Positions 43,722 to 52,384 of a stretch of DNA of 54,440 nt are shown piece after piece; the first letter of the stretch is position 1, and every line of letters begins with the position of its first letter. The DNA comes from Actinomycetota bacterium. GTDB taxonomy: Bacteria > Actinomycetota > Acidimicrobiia > Acidimicrobiales > Ilumatobacteraceae. The translations under genes were made by a program, and so were the position numbers. The DNA lies in the NCBI GenBank assembly GCA_026393535.1, contig JAPKZY010000027.1, forward strand, positions 1 to 54,440, read 5' to 3'. The notes beneath the pieces are model-generated. The model ran no database searches. It was given only the letters and a program-made list of their open reading frames with translations, and was not told where the DNA came from.

Positions 43722-46700
43722 GATGATTCCTCACTGACGAATCTCATGACCGGGGCATCAAGGGATGAAGACACAGCAGAATTTCTACGCGACCGACGGC
43801 GTGGACGTACAAGTGCAAAGAAGGCGACAACACACCACGCAGCAAACTGCAGCAACACTGAAAGAGAATGAACGCGGCTCGACTCAAATGCCAGTCGGAT
43901 ATGTCCGGCACTTGCAACGTCATACGCATTGGTCAAACCAAAAGCGGGACGTGCCTCGATTTTGTTGCCATTCATCGTGAGCTTCCAATGGGTACTAAAC
44001 GGAACTGCAAGATGAATGGTGCCCGGCTTCACATCAGCCTCAATCGCACCTTCTGGTCGAGTCTGAGTCGGAAGCGGAGTTGCACCAGAAATATCTGTGG
44101 CAATCATTGAAGCCGCACCAGCAAGTTGACTGCTCGCAGATCCAGATGCAGTCAACATTGACCGCACGGGCACCCACGACGCATTTTCGAAAATAACAAG
44201 ATCTGGCGATGCATAGAGGCGACGTAGATCGAGTTGTCGCGACAATGAATCAATAAGTCCACGTGGCGCGGCAATTGGATCACCGCGTGTCGATTGTCCG
44301 CCATCAATTATTGGAACGACAATGAACCGAACAGATAATGGTGCCAGCAACCGCCCTGCGCGAGCAGTCTGACCACGCACGATTCCGTACAAAGCAGCAA
44401 CAGCATTGTCACGTGCACGAGTAGGCGGTGTTTCCCATATTTCTTCCAACGTGGGAGCAGCGCCATTAACCACCGAGTATGAAATACCCCAACCAAAATT
44501 CAATGGAGCTCCTGGCAACACACGCGTGTCTCCAATGAACATGGTGCGGTACTCACCCGATGACTGCGCATCAGGTAATTGTGCCAAGAGTTGAGGCAAC
44601 GCAAGTGACGGTTGACTCCAACTGCCATTTACTGCATTAACCGAAACCGGCACAAGACCAATTGCAAAGGCAAGAGCAACTACCGCACTGATTGGTTGGC
44701 GCCATCCAAACCGTGCACGTCGCAAATCAACAACGAGGGCTGTACCCATTGCACCAGCACAAATTGCAATTCCGAAGGCAACTGGAACGAGCAGGATTGC
44801 TGGTTCGGGAAGATGAACTGGAAGCAATACAGAATCATCAAGCATGGCCACTGCAAGACCAAATGCAACGAGGCTTGCGCCACGCAATACCCAACCAGAT
44901 CGAACTCCGTGCACCAGCAACACTGCTCCAATGACAACTGCATACAACGTAATAGTGACTGACGACAATACAAATCCACCAACGTTGAACGTTGCTAACC
45001 CGACGAGACCAATATTGCGGCCAGATTCAACGGGTGCCCCGGTAATTGCTTCCCACCATCCTGAACGAATGTACGTACCAGCCCACGGAAGATTGAGAAC
45101 CACGCCAGACACAACGACAGCAGCGGTGACTACAACCCAACGCGCCGCCCATTTAACTTTCGTGCCGTGCACAACACTGACCACAGTAAAAATAATTGCG
45201 ACTAGCGGCACAATAAGAACGACTGATGGTTCAAAGGCAATCACTGTTCCCACCAACAGCACCAGGCATGCGAACCATTTACGCCACAGCGCAGTTGGTG
45301 CGACTGCCATTAATTCTTCTGACAACTCCTCATCAAGGTCTGCGTGGCCCACCAACATACGCAACAAATGCACCATCCACGGCAATGTTGCATACATCAA
45401 CAACGCACCCCATCGCCCAGACGAAATTGCGGCATATGGCAAGGGCACAGCGGCGTAGGCAGCAGTGGATGCAATGCGCGCTGCACGTGTACCCAAGACC
45501 GATGCAAAACGCCATACGCCGAGCCATCCGGCTAATGGCAAAAGTGCGACGAGAAGGGTGTGCAGAAGTCCCATATTTCCCAGTGTGGTCAGTGCGCTGG
45601 TCGCGAGTATTGCAATTCCCGTTGGTACCGCAGAAACTTGACCAAATCCGGCCCCCCACCAACCAGAGGTGTAGGAACGCACTAGTTCACTAGCAGATGC
45701 CGTGATTGGCGCCATTTGGCCGACAGGTACAACGCCGTTAATAAACAAGGCACGTGAACCGACAAGAAAAATAGTTGCGAGAATTCCCCACAACCAATAC
45801 GCACTACGTGGAGTTGCTTCGCGTAATTGACCAGCTGATCGTGACTGCACATGGCCCGCTTGTGCCGCGCGACGTCGTAAGAAATTTGCGATGTATGCAT
45901 TTCCTGGCAGTTGCAATGCACGTACCTCGTCACCAGACACTTGGCGATGTTTTGAAATGGCATCACGACGCTCGCGAACGCCTATAACTCCGAACGGCAA
46001 GAGTAATAATCCACGCATCTCATCAACGGCTCTACGGACACGACCTGTTGCCGCCAGAATAAAGAACCGCGACAGCGTCAGAACAAACATCTGTACCAAT
46101 GTGGCAAGCAACTGAGTTGCAGAAGTTAAAGAGGCAACCGTTCTGACACGAACTATTTCGTTTTCAAGAAAATGATCCACATCGCCAGGATTGTTGACCG
46201 ATTGAGATGAGTTCTCGCGGTGGCGTCCGACTGCACTTGGCACCACCATGACTCGAGCAGCTGTTGAATGGAGCCGCCAACAGAAATCAAGGTCCACTCC
46301 AGCGACAGGAAGGTCGGGGTTGTATCCATTAATCGTGGCAAAGAGATCAGCTCGCACCATGATGCATGCAGACGAGACAACAAACACGTCTTGCACTGCG
46401 TCGTGCTGTTCTTGATCGAGTTCGCCATCATCTGCAATCGGCAAACTATTTCCGAATCGGTCCACTGCTATACCGACACTTTGAATCATGCGGGGGTCAT
46501 CCCAGTACACAAGCTTCGGGCCAACCGCTCCAGCATTTGACCGATACAACTCTTCAACAAGACAGCTGATTGCATCCGGCGCGAGCGCGACGTCATCATG
46601 AAGAAAACAAAATAGACCGCTGTTGCCATCAACCAGATTGAGGACCGAGTTACACGCCGCTCCAAACCCTGGGTTTCCTCCGAGGAAACGCACAACCGCC

Positions 46701-46906
46701 GAGGGCAAATTAGTGGCAACCACGTCGAGAATCTCACGTGAGATGGGGTCGTCTTCAGCCCCCGTTACAAGGACGAGGCTTTGCAGGGCGTTGTAATTCT
46801 GGCCAGCAAGACCCTGAAGGGACTCTGCTAGCCATTCGCCCTTCTCGTGTACGACCATGACGGTCACCACTGGGGGTAAGGAAGAAACAACCTGAGGCTC
46901 TGTCAC
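43718..46906 (-). CDS. GT2 glycosyltransferase fused to a large membrane domain
   Basis: The 1062-residue protein has an N-terminal GT-A domain (residues 10-250: GGNPGFGAACNSVL, the metal/donor-binding DDV at 104-106, and GVDLDFCWRLHS). A hydrophobic segment follows at about 265-290, then from about 370 on more than ten membrane helices, a soluble segment of about 200 residues, and a last helix near 1025. It likely transfers a sugar from a nucleotide or lipid donor and moves or assembles the product across the membrane. The length and fusion match the actinobacterial glycosyltransferases found beside DUF5719 and cofD. The donor may be GDP-mannose-derived. Confidence 0.85.
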   Translation of the reverse strand: MTEPQVVSSLPPVVTVMVVHEKGEWLAESLQGLAGQNYNALQSLVLVTGAEDDPISREILDVVATNLPSAVVRFLGGNPGFGAACNSVLNLVDGNSGLFCFLHDDVALAPDAISCLVEELYRSNAGAVGPKLVYWDDPRMIQSVGIAVDRFGNSLPIADDGELDQEQHDAVQDVFVVSSACIMVRADLFATINGYNPDLPVAGVDLDFCWRLHSTAARVMVVPSAVGRHRENSSQSVNNPGDVDHFLENEIVRVRTVASLTSATQLLATLVQMFVLTLSRFFILAATGRVRRAVDEMRGLLLLPFGVIGVRERRDAISKHRQVSGDEVRALQLPGNAYIANFLRRRAAQAGHVQSRSAGQLREATPRSAYWLWGILATIFLVGSRALFINGVVPVGQMAPITASASELVRSYTSGWWGAGFGQVSAVPTGIAILATSALTTLGNMGLLHTLLVALLPLAGWLGVWRFASVLGTRAARIASTAAYAAVPLPYAAISSGRWGALLMYATLPWMVHLLRMLVGHADLDEELSEELMAVAPTALWRKWFACLVLLVGTVIAFEPSVVLIVPLVAIIFTVVSVVHGTKVKWAARWVVVTAAVVVSGVVLNLPWAGTYIRSGWWEAITGAPVESGRNIGLVGLATFNVGGFVLSSVTITLYAVVIGAVLLVHGVRSGWVLRGASLVAFGLAVAMLDDSVLLPVHLPEPAILLVPVAFGIAICAGAMGTALVVDLRRARFGWRQPISAVVALAFAIGLVPVSVNAVNGSWSQPSLALPQLLAQLPDAQSSGEYRTMFIGDTRVLPGAPLNFGWGISYSVVNGAAPTLEEIWETPPTRARDNAVAALYGIVRGQTARAGRLLAPLSVRFIVVPIIDGGQSTRGDPIAAPRGLIDSLSRQLDLRRLYASPDLVIFENASWVPVRSMLTASGSASSQLAGAASMIATDISGATPLPTQTRPEGAIEADVKPGTIHLAVPFSTHWKLTMNGNKIEARPAFGLTNAYDVASAGHIRLAFESSRVHSLSVLLQFAAWCVVAFFALVRPRRRSRRNSAVSSSLDAPVMRFVSEESS

Positions 46907-46999
46907 GCCGTAGCGAGGTTAGTGCCACTGGTGCTAACCCCATGGGCAGCAGGGTCAGGCTCCCCCGATTTCCCTTTGCCACCCGAGTTTGCCAGATGC

Positions 47000-47028
47000 T
47001 TGCAAAAGTAAGCACTAGTGGGTACTCT
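47000..47028 (+). promoter_or_regulatory. Sigma-70-type promoter before small-protein gene
   Basis: TTGCAA at 47000-47005 and TACTCT at 47023-47028 are spaced by 17 bp, close to the TTGACA-N17-TATAAT pattern. The predicted start of transcription falls about at 47035, the first base of the small-protein ATG, so the transcript would be leaderless or nearly so. Confidence 0.55.
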
Positions 47029-47034
47029 TGGTGT

Positions 47035-47334
47035 ATGAACAAAATTTCGTTCCCCCACATCACCCTTCCTCACGTCACCATTCCTGGCCTTGATCGCCTT
47101 CCCAAGGTTGACCTCTCAAAGATCACTGTTCCTTCCTTGCACTCAATTGACCTCACGTCGCTTGATATCTCCCGCCTGAACCCATCTGCACTTCTTCAGA
47201 ACCCTGTGGTGAAACAAGCAACCGAAATTGGTTACACCGCAGTCGGATTTGCAGTTCTTGGATTCCAAAAACTGCAAGTGCGCCGCGTTGAGTTGTTCGA
47301 TGCCATGAAGGCACGCAACAACACTGCTCAATAG
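47035..47334 (+). CDS. Small protein of unknown function
   Basis: The 99-residue protein has a proline-spaced repeat in its first half (FPHITLPHVTIPGLDRLPKVDLSKITVPSL), where I/V-x-L-P units alternate, then an amphipathic helix QATEIGYTAVGFAVLGFQKLQVRRVELFDAMK. It has no signal peptide or clear membrane span, though GYTAVGFAVLGF is hydrophobic. The hydrophobic helix and basic end suggest membrane or surface association. ATG at 47035 follows a promoter-like sequence. I do not recognise the family. It lies between the glycosyltransferase (divergent) and the flippase (52 bp downstream, same strand). Confidence 0.75.
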   Translation: MNKISFPHITLPHVTIPGLDRLPKVDLSKITVPSLHSIDLTSLDISRLNPSALLQNPVVKQATEIGYTAVGFAVLGFQKLQVRRVELFDAMKARNNTAQ

Positions 47335-47366
47335 CTCGCAAACTGCTTACAGCTTGATCTCTCGCT

Positions 47367-47384
47367 AGAGAAGTAGCCTTCTCT
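47367..47384 (+). promoter_or_regulatory. Stem-loop just before the flippase start
   Basis: AGAGAAG (47367-47373) and CTTCTCT (47378-47384) flank TAGC, ending two bases before the GTG start. The stem covers the region where a ribosome would bind, and the only purine-rich candidate (AGAGAAG) is inside it, so translation could depend on opening the hairpin. It could also end the upstream transcript, though no T-run follows. Confidence 0.4.
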
Positions 47385-47386
47385 TC

Positions 47387-48712
47387 GTGTCAGATGCGGT
47401 AGCCCCCGAAAGAACTTCGAGAATTCCACTTCCCGAAGGCACGATTCCTGTTGGCATCGGATTATTTATCTCTGGCTGCACGGCGTATGCATTCTTCAAA
47501 GTTGGCCAGCTTGCGCTTGGTAAGGAAGATTTCAAACCAATCGTTGCATTGTGGTTCACCACCTTTGCTTTGGTTCCCGGGTTTTTCATGCCAGTGGAAC
47601 AAGAACTTGGTCGTGCACTTGCTCATCGTCGCGCACTAGGTCAAGGAGGACGCCCAGTTGTGCAGCGCATGTTGCCGTTGACAATAGGGCTTGCAACAAT
47701 TCTCCTTGTTGCAGTCGCTGCATCATCTTCGTGGCTCACGTCAGACATGTTCGATGGACATTGGGTTGTCACACTCTCTCTCGTCTTAACTATCTGTTTT
47801 TATGCGCCAATGCATATGGCGCGAGGCATTGCGTCAGGTTCTGGTCGATTCGGCGCGTACGGCACAGTGATGGCAGTAGATGGCCTTGTTCGCATCACGG
47901 CCTGTGTTTTGCTGTGGCAGTTCGGTGTAACGAACGTTGGTGCATACGCACTATCAGTAGCGGTATCTCCCATTATTGCTGCAGGTGTGGTGTTTGTACG
48001 TGGGGAAACAAAAACCGATGATGGCCCACCAGCGACGTATGCCGAAATTACGCCGAATCTTGGTTGGTTATTATTGGGCACAATCATGGCTGCTGCGTTA
48101 GTCAATGCTGGCCCACTTGGTGTTGATTTCCTAGCTAATGCAAGCGATGCCGAGAAGGTAACAGCGTTCGGTAACGGAGTGTTGTTGTCGCGCGTTCCGC
48201 TGTTCTTGTTTCAAGCAGTACAAGCTGCACTACTACCCCGTCTTGCACGTCTCGCGGCCAAAGGTGACCTTGCGGAATTTCGCCAAGGATTTTCATTACT
48301 GCTGAAAGTTGTTACCGCAGTTGCGATACTTGGCACCGTGGGCTCATTTGTCCTTGGGCCACCAATCCTGAAGATGGTGTACGACGGTGGTCTTGATCGA
48401 CGCACACTGACATTGCTGGCACTGGCAAGCGGTATGTACATGCTCGCGCTAGCCGTGTCACAGGGCGTCATTGCTCTACAGGGTCACAAATACGTTGCTG
48501 CTGGCTGGATGTCAGCCATGATCGGCTTTCTTGTCGTTACAACGTTTGCATCAGACGAACTGTTCTTGCGCGTTGAACTCGGCCTTGTGGCAGGTTCAGC
48601 CGTTGCTCTTGCAGTCTTTTCCTACGCACTACGGGCGCGCATGAACGCCGGTGCAATTCCTGATGCCGAATCAATGATTGATGGCGTTCTGGATTTCCCC
48701 CTAGAGGGATAA
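47387..48712 (+). CDS. Polysaccharide/lipid-linked-sugar flippase (MOP superfamily)
   Basis: The 441-residue protein has about twelve hydrophobic segments and the MOP/Wzx-like pattern of alternating helices, with FGNGVLLSRVPLFLFQAVQAALLPRLARLAAKGD in the middle, as in polysaccharide-export and MurJ-type flippases. It would flip an undecaprenyl-linked glycan to the outer face. The donor path genes (manB, gmd, the GDP-sugar synthase) and the GT2 fusion are nearby. The start is GTG at 47387 with a hairpin just before it. It converges on gmd with a 4-bp gap. Confidence 0.85.
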   Translation: MSDAVAPERTSRIPLPEGTIPVGIGLFISGCTAYAFFKVGQLALGKEDFKPIVALWFTTFALVPGFFMPVEQELGRALAHRRALGQGGRPVVQRMLPLTIGLATILLVAVAASSSWLTSDMFDGHWVVTLSLVLTICFYAPMHMARGIASGSGRFGAYGTVMAVDGLVRITACVLLWQFGVTNVGAYALSVAVSPIIAAGVVFVRGETKTDDGPPATYAEITPNLGWLLLGTIMAAALVNAGPLGVDFLANASDAEKVTAFGNGVLLSRVPLFLFQAVQAALLPRLARLAAKGDLAEFRQGFSLLLKVVTAVAILGTVGSFVLGPPILKMVYDGGLDRRTLTLLALASGMYMLALAVSQGVIALQGHKYVAAGWMSAMIGFLVVTTFASDELFLRVELGLVAGSAVALAVFSYALRARMNAGAIPDAESMIDGVLDFPLEG

Positions 48713-48716
48713 CGCA

Positions 48717-49703
48717 TTATTTACGAAGGCGAGCGGTTTCGATTTCCATGTCGTTCTTCACCATCATCTTCACGAGTGTGGGGAAATCAACTTCTGGAAC
48801 CCAACCCAACTTGTCACGAGTCTTGGTGGGGTCACCAATGAGCAAGTCAACTTCTGCCGGACGGAAAAAACGTGGGTCTTGGCGCACGTAATTGTGCCAA
48901 TCATCAAGTCCGACTTCTTCAAACGCCAATGTAAGGAATTCTTCAATGGAATGTGCCTCACCGGTTGCGACCACATAGTCGTCTGGTTCTGGCTGCTGCA
49001 ACATCATCCACATAGCGCGCACATAGTCGCCTGCGTAACCCCAGTCACGTTTTGCATCAAGGTTGCCCATGACCAATTCCTTTTCAACACCCAGCTTGAT
49101 ACGAGCTGCTGTGTTTGAAATCTTTCGCGTAACGAACTCGAGTCCACGACGAGGACCTTCGTGGTTGAACAAGATGCCCGAACAGGCATAGATGCCGTAG
49201 CTTTCGCGATAGTTGATGGTGATGTCATGGCCAAACACTTTTGCGCAGCCATATGGCGAGCGTGGGTGAAACGGTGTGAGTTCGGTTTGCGGTACTTCGC
49301 GAACTTTTCCGAACATCTCTGATGACGATGCTTGATAAAAGCGAATCTTGTTGTTCTGAGTGCCGCCCACCATGCGAATGGCTTCAAGCATGCGCAACAC
49401 GCCAAGACCAGTGATATTCGACGTGTGTTCCGCCTGCCCAAATGAAATAGCAACAAACGAGATAGCGCCGAGGTTGTATACCTCGTCTGGCTGCACGTAT
49501 TCAAGAGCGTTCACCAGGCTGGTGAGATCAGCTAAGTCGCCTGGCACCAGTTCGACATATGGGAACTCATCGCGTATTTGCAGAGCGCGAGGGTTGTTCT
49601 GGCCCTTCAGCATGCCAAAGACTTGGTAGCCCTTCGAATGGAGAAACTCAGCTAAGTGCTGGCCATCTTGGCCGGTGATACCGGTGATAAATGCGCGGGG
49701 CAT
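48717..49703 (-). CDS. gmd: GDP-mannose 4,6-dehydratase
   Basis: The 328-residue SDR-type enzyme has the NADP-binding GITGQDG at 8-14, the [19 protein letters not shown] region, Y151 and K155 of YxxxK in SPYGCAK, and the ASSSEMFG motif (S127 where Thr is usual in ASTSELYG). It makes GDP-4-keto-6-deoxymannose, the precursor of rhamnose, fucose or perosamine. The substitutions around the active site (S127, and GCAKVFG) are not typical but keep the triad. The start is the ATG complementary to 49701-49703. It is divergent from cofD across about 100 bp, which holds a TTGACA box at 49733-49738. Confidence 0.92.
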   Translation of the reverse strand: MPRAFITGITGQDGQHLAEFLHSKGYQVFGMLKGQNNPRALQIRDEFPYVELVPGDLADLTSLVNALEYVQPDEVYNLGAISFVAISFGQAEHTSNITGLGVLRMLEAIRMVGGTQNNKIRFYQASSSEMFGKVREVPQTELTPFHPRSPYGCAKVFGHDITINYRESYGIYACSGILFNHEGPRRGLEFVTRKISNTAARIKLGVEKELVMGNLDAKRDWGYAGDYVRAMWMMLQQPEPDDYVVATGEAHSIEEFLTLAFEEVGLDDWHNYVRQDPRFFRPAEVDLLIGDPTKTRDKLGWVPEVDFPTLVKMMVKNDMEIETARLRK

Positions 49704-49804
49704 AACTGGACCTCGTTGATCGATAATCGGACTTGACAACGGTACCACCGCATCCCTTTTGTTCAGGTGAACCCTCCCGCGAAACAAAGCCCTACGCTTG
49801 TCTC

Positions 49805-50764
49805 ATGATTATGGTGCTGGCTGGGGGTGTTGGTGCTGCCCGTTTTCTATCAGGACTCATCCAGGTGGTCAACCCAGCAGATGTTGTGGCCGTGGTGAAT
49901 ACCGGCGATGACACCGAACTTCATGGATTATCCATCTCTCCCGATATCGACACCGTTATCTACACGATGTCTGGCTCAATTGACCCCGAACGGGGATGGG
50001 GCTTACGCGACGAAACGTGGCGAGCAATGGGAGCGCTGGAACGTTTTGAAACTGTACGCCCTGCCGGGTCTGCTGCCGCACCACGTTGGTTCAATCTTGG
50101 TGACACTGATCTTGCAACACACTTTTACAGAACTGCCCGCGTTCGTGAAGGTGCAACACTTCAACAAATCACTGAAGAACTTCGCATTGCATTTGGGCTA
50201 TCAGTAGCTGTAGTTCCCATGTCGAATGATTCAGTACGAACAATTGTTCACCTTGCAGATGGTCCTGTGCCCTTTCAAGAATATTTTGTGCGCCTGCAGC
50301 ACAATGTGCCAGTGACTCGTGTTGAATTTGTCGGAGCAGAGTCAGCGGCATTTATTGATCACTCACTTCTCACTGATGCAGACACAATTGTGATTGCACC
50401 ATCAAACCCCATCGTGTCCATTGCTCCCATCAGAGCGTTGGCAGGAGTTGATTCAGCTCTTACTGCGCGTCGCGACAGCGTTGTTGCGATCTCGCCCATC
50501 GTGGCTGGCGCAGCACTAAAAGGTCCTGCCGACCGAATGCTGGTGGAACTGGGTCATGAACCAACGGTTGTTGGCGTCGCTCGCATTTATGCCCCTATCT
50601 GCGGAACTCTAATCATCGATTCACAAGATGAACATCTTGTAGCTGCCGTAGAACGCGAAGGAATGCGCTGCATCGCCACTGACACCATCATGTCAAAACC
50701 TGGTGTCGCTGCTTCACTCGCCCGCATTGCAATCGATGTACCCTCGAATAAAGGAGACCACTAA
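49805..50764 (+). CDS. cofD: 2-phospho-L-lactate/EPPG transferase CofD (FbiA)
   Basis: The 319-residue protein begins MIMVLAGGVGAARFLSGL, the CofD glycine-rich start, and has the EVADPADV-like VVNTGDDTELHGLSISPDIDTVIYTMSG region and IAPSNPIVSIAPI. It adds the phospholactyl/phosphoenolpyruvyl group to the deazaflavin FO to make (dehydro) F420-0. In actinobacteria it is called FbiA. The stop and the cofE start share one base (TAATG). ATG at 49805 is taken as the start; ATG at 49811 is also possible. Confidence 0.95.
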   Translation: MIMVLAGGVGAARFLSGLIQVVNPADVVAVVNTGDDTELHGLSISPDIDTVIYTMSGSIDPERGWGLRDETWRAMGALERFETVRPAGSAAAPRWFNLGDTDLATHFYRTARVREGATLQQITEELRIAFGLSVAVVPMSNDSVRTIVHLADGPVPFQEYFVRLQHNVPVTRVEFVGAESAAFIDHSLLTDADTIVIAPSNPIVSIAPIRALAGVDSALTARRDSVVAISPIVAGAALKGPADRMLVELGHEPTVVGVARIYAPICGTLIIDSQDEHLVAAVEREGMRCIATDTIMSKPGVAASLARIAIDVPSNKGDH

Positions 50765-51477
50765 TGGCACGACTCATGGCATGGAGCGTTGAAGGAATCG
50801 GTGAAATAGTTCCTGGTCAACAACTTGGAGACGTCATTGTCGAAGCATGCTCGACAGAACCAAATGGCCCTCTGCGCGACAACGATGTGCTAATCGTGAC
50901 ACAAAAGATTGTCTCGAAGGCCGAAGGGCGCCTGGTGCCAATTGACCCAGACGATCCGCTCTCACACAAGGTTCTTGTTGAACAAGAAGCTGCTCGCATT
51001 GTTCGTCGACGTGGCGACCTGATCATCACAGAGACCAAACATGGTTTCGTGTGTGCAAACAGCGGAATTGACTTATCAAATGTTGAACGCGGATATGCGG
51101 CACTTCTTCCTCTTGATAGCGATCGCTCTGCGCGACGCATCAGAGACATTGTGCGTGCAAAACTTGGCGTCACAGTAGGTGTCATCGTGAGTGACACTTT
51201 TGGTCGTCCGTGGCGCAAGGGTCTTACTGATGTCGCAATCGGTGTTGCCGGTATTGCTGCTGTTGTTGACCTGCGCGGAACCGAAGATGCGCTTGGCAGA
51301 ATGATGCAAGTAACAGAAGTGTGTATTGCAGACGAATTAGCAAGCACTGGTGAATTAGTTATGGGCAAGTCAAACGGCGTGCCCGTTGCTGTTATTCGCG
51401 GCGGTGACCCTTCATGGTTTCGCGATTCCTCGATGGACGAAATTGTTCGGCCTCCGAGCGAAGACCTCTTTCGCTAA
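50764..51477 (+). CDS. cofE: F420-0:gamma-glutamyl ligase CofE (FbiB N-terminal type)
   Basis: The 237-residue enzyme has RDNDVLIVTQKIVSKAEGR, ETKHGFVCANSGIDLSNVERG and GVIVSDTFGRPWRKGLTDVAIG, the CofE hallmarks. It adds glutamates to F420-0. In mycobacteria CofE is fused to a nitroreductase domain (FbiB) that reduces dehydro-F420-0; that domain is absent here, so another protein must do it or only the classic path is used. It is coupled to cofD and converges on the epimerase gene with overlapping stops. Confidence 0.95.
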   Translation: MARLMAWSVEGIGEIVPGQQLGDVIVEACSTEPNGPLRDNDVLIVTQKIVSKAEGRLVPIDPDDPLSHKVLVEQEAARIVRRRGDLIITETKHGFVCANSGIDLSNVERGYAALLPLDSDRSARRIRDIVRAKLGVTVGVIVSDTFGRPWRKGLTDVAIGVAGIAAVVDLRGTEDALGRMMQVTEVCIADELASTGELVMGKSNGVPVAVIRGGDPSWFRDSSMDEIVRPPSEDLFR

Positions 51478-52382
51478 CGTAAAGTGGCGAGGCCGTCTTT
51501 CAACGATGTAAACGGCGACCATCCGAGTTGAATACGGGCACGTACCGGCGATAACGACAGACGAGCCAAATCATTGGGGCGTGCTGCACTTGTACGCGGT
51601 ACGGGCGACGCAGCGCCTGCCATCACTGCCCACAAATCTGAAACTGACGTAGCGATTCCTGTACCGACATTCACCACTAAGCCACCAGCGCGGTCAGTGG
51701 CGCGAGCAATTGCATCAACCGTGTCGTCGATATAGATGAAATCACGTGTTTGCTTTCCATTGCCGTGAACAATCGGTGCGCGACCATTTGCTAGCGCATC
51801 AACAAATGAGGCGACAACCCCATCGGCTGCTCTTTGGCGAGGTCCGTAGACATTTCCCATAGCAAGAACGGTGAATTCGACTCCGTGACGCTCGCGATAC
51901 ACAGAGTGAATGTCAGCCGCTGCGCGAGCTAACACTTCTTCACTGGTGCGAGGGTCGTTGATGTGACCTTCCTTGATTGGTAAATCTCGCACTGCAACTT
52001 CGCCATACAACAAGCCGCTTGGCAATGCAGTAATGACTTTCCCAACGCCACCGAGGCGGGCGGCTTCAAGAATGGCAACCGACAATTGCAAACTAGACAA
52101 TGCGCCATTGAGATGCGCATGCACTGGAGAAAACGTCGCAAGATTTATAATAATTTGCGGCCTGCGCAGTGACACAAGTTCTGAAAACTCTCGAGATTCA
52201 ATTCCAATGTTCTGAAATTTAAATCGTCCTGTTGCATTGCGGGCATCGGCCAAGTTGGTTAATGATCCACTCGACAAGTTGTCGACAACTTCAACTTCGT
52301 GACCTTCTGCAATAAGGCGATCAACTAGGTGAGAGCCAATAAAACCAGCGCCACCGCACACCATAATCTTCCGGGATGCCAT
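51474..52382 (-). CDS. NAD-dependent epimerase-like protein (catalytic Tyr missing)
   Basis: The 302-residue SDR has the dinucleotide-binding GGAGFIGSHLVDRL at 10-23 and the VYGPRQ strand near 178. The usual catalytic YxxxK after about residue 140 is not present: residues 143-153 read DPRTSEEVLAR, with no Tyr and Arg for Lys. S122 of the Ser/Thr position is kept (LPSGLLYGE). It may be inactive, use another residue, or be a binding partner. It is coupled in order with the sugar-nucleotide enzyme upstream (2-bp gap). A role in modifying a GDP-sugar is only a guess from context. Confidence 0.8.
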   Translation of the reverse strand: MASRKIMVCGGAGFIGSHLVDRLIAEGHEVEVVDNLSSGSLTNLADARNATGRFKFQNIGIESREFSELVSLRRPQIIINLATFSPVHAHLNGALSSLQLSVAILEAARLGGVGKVITALPSGLLYGEVAVRDLPIKEGHINDPRTSEEVLARAAADIHSVYRERHGVEFTVLAMGNVYGPRQRAADGVVASFVDALANGRAPIVHGNGKQTRDFIYIDDTVDAIARATDRAGGLVVNVGTGIATSVSDLWAVMAGAASPVPRTSAARPNDLARLSLSPVRARIQLGWSPFTSLKDGLATLR

Positions 52383-52384
52383 CG

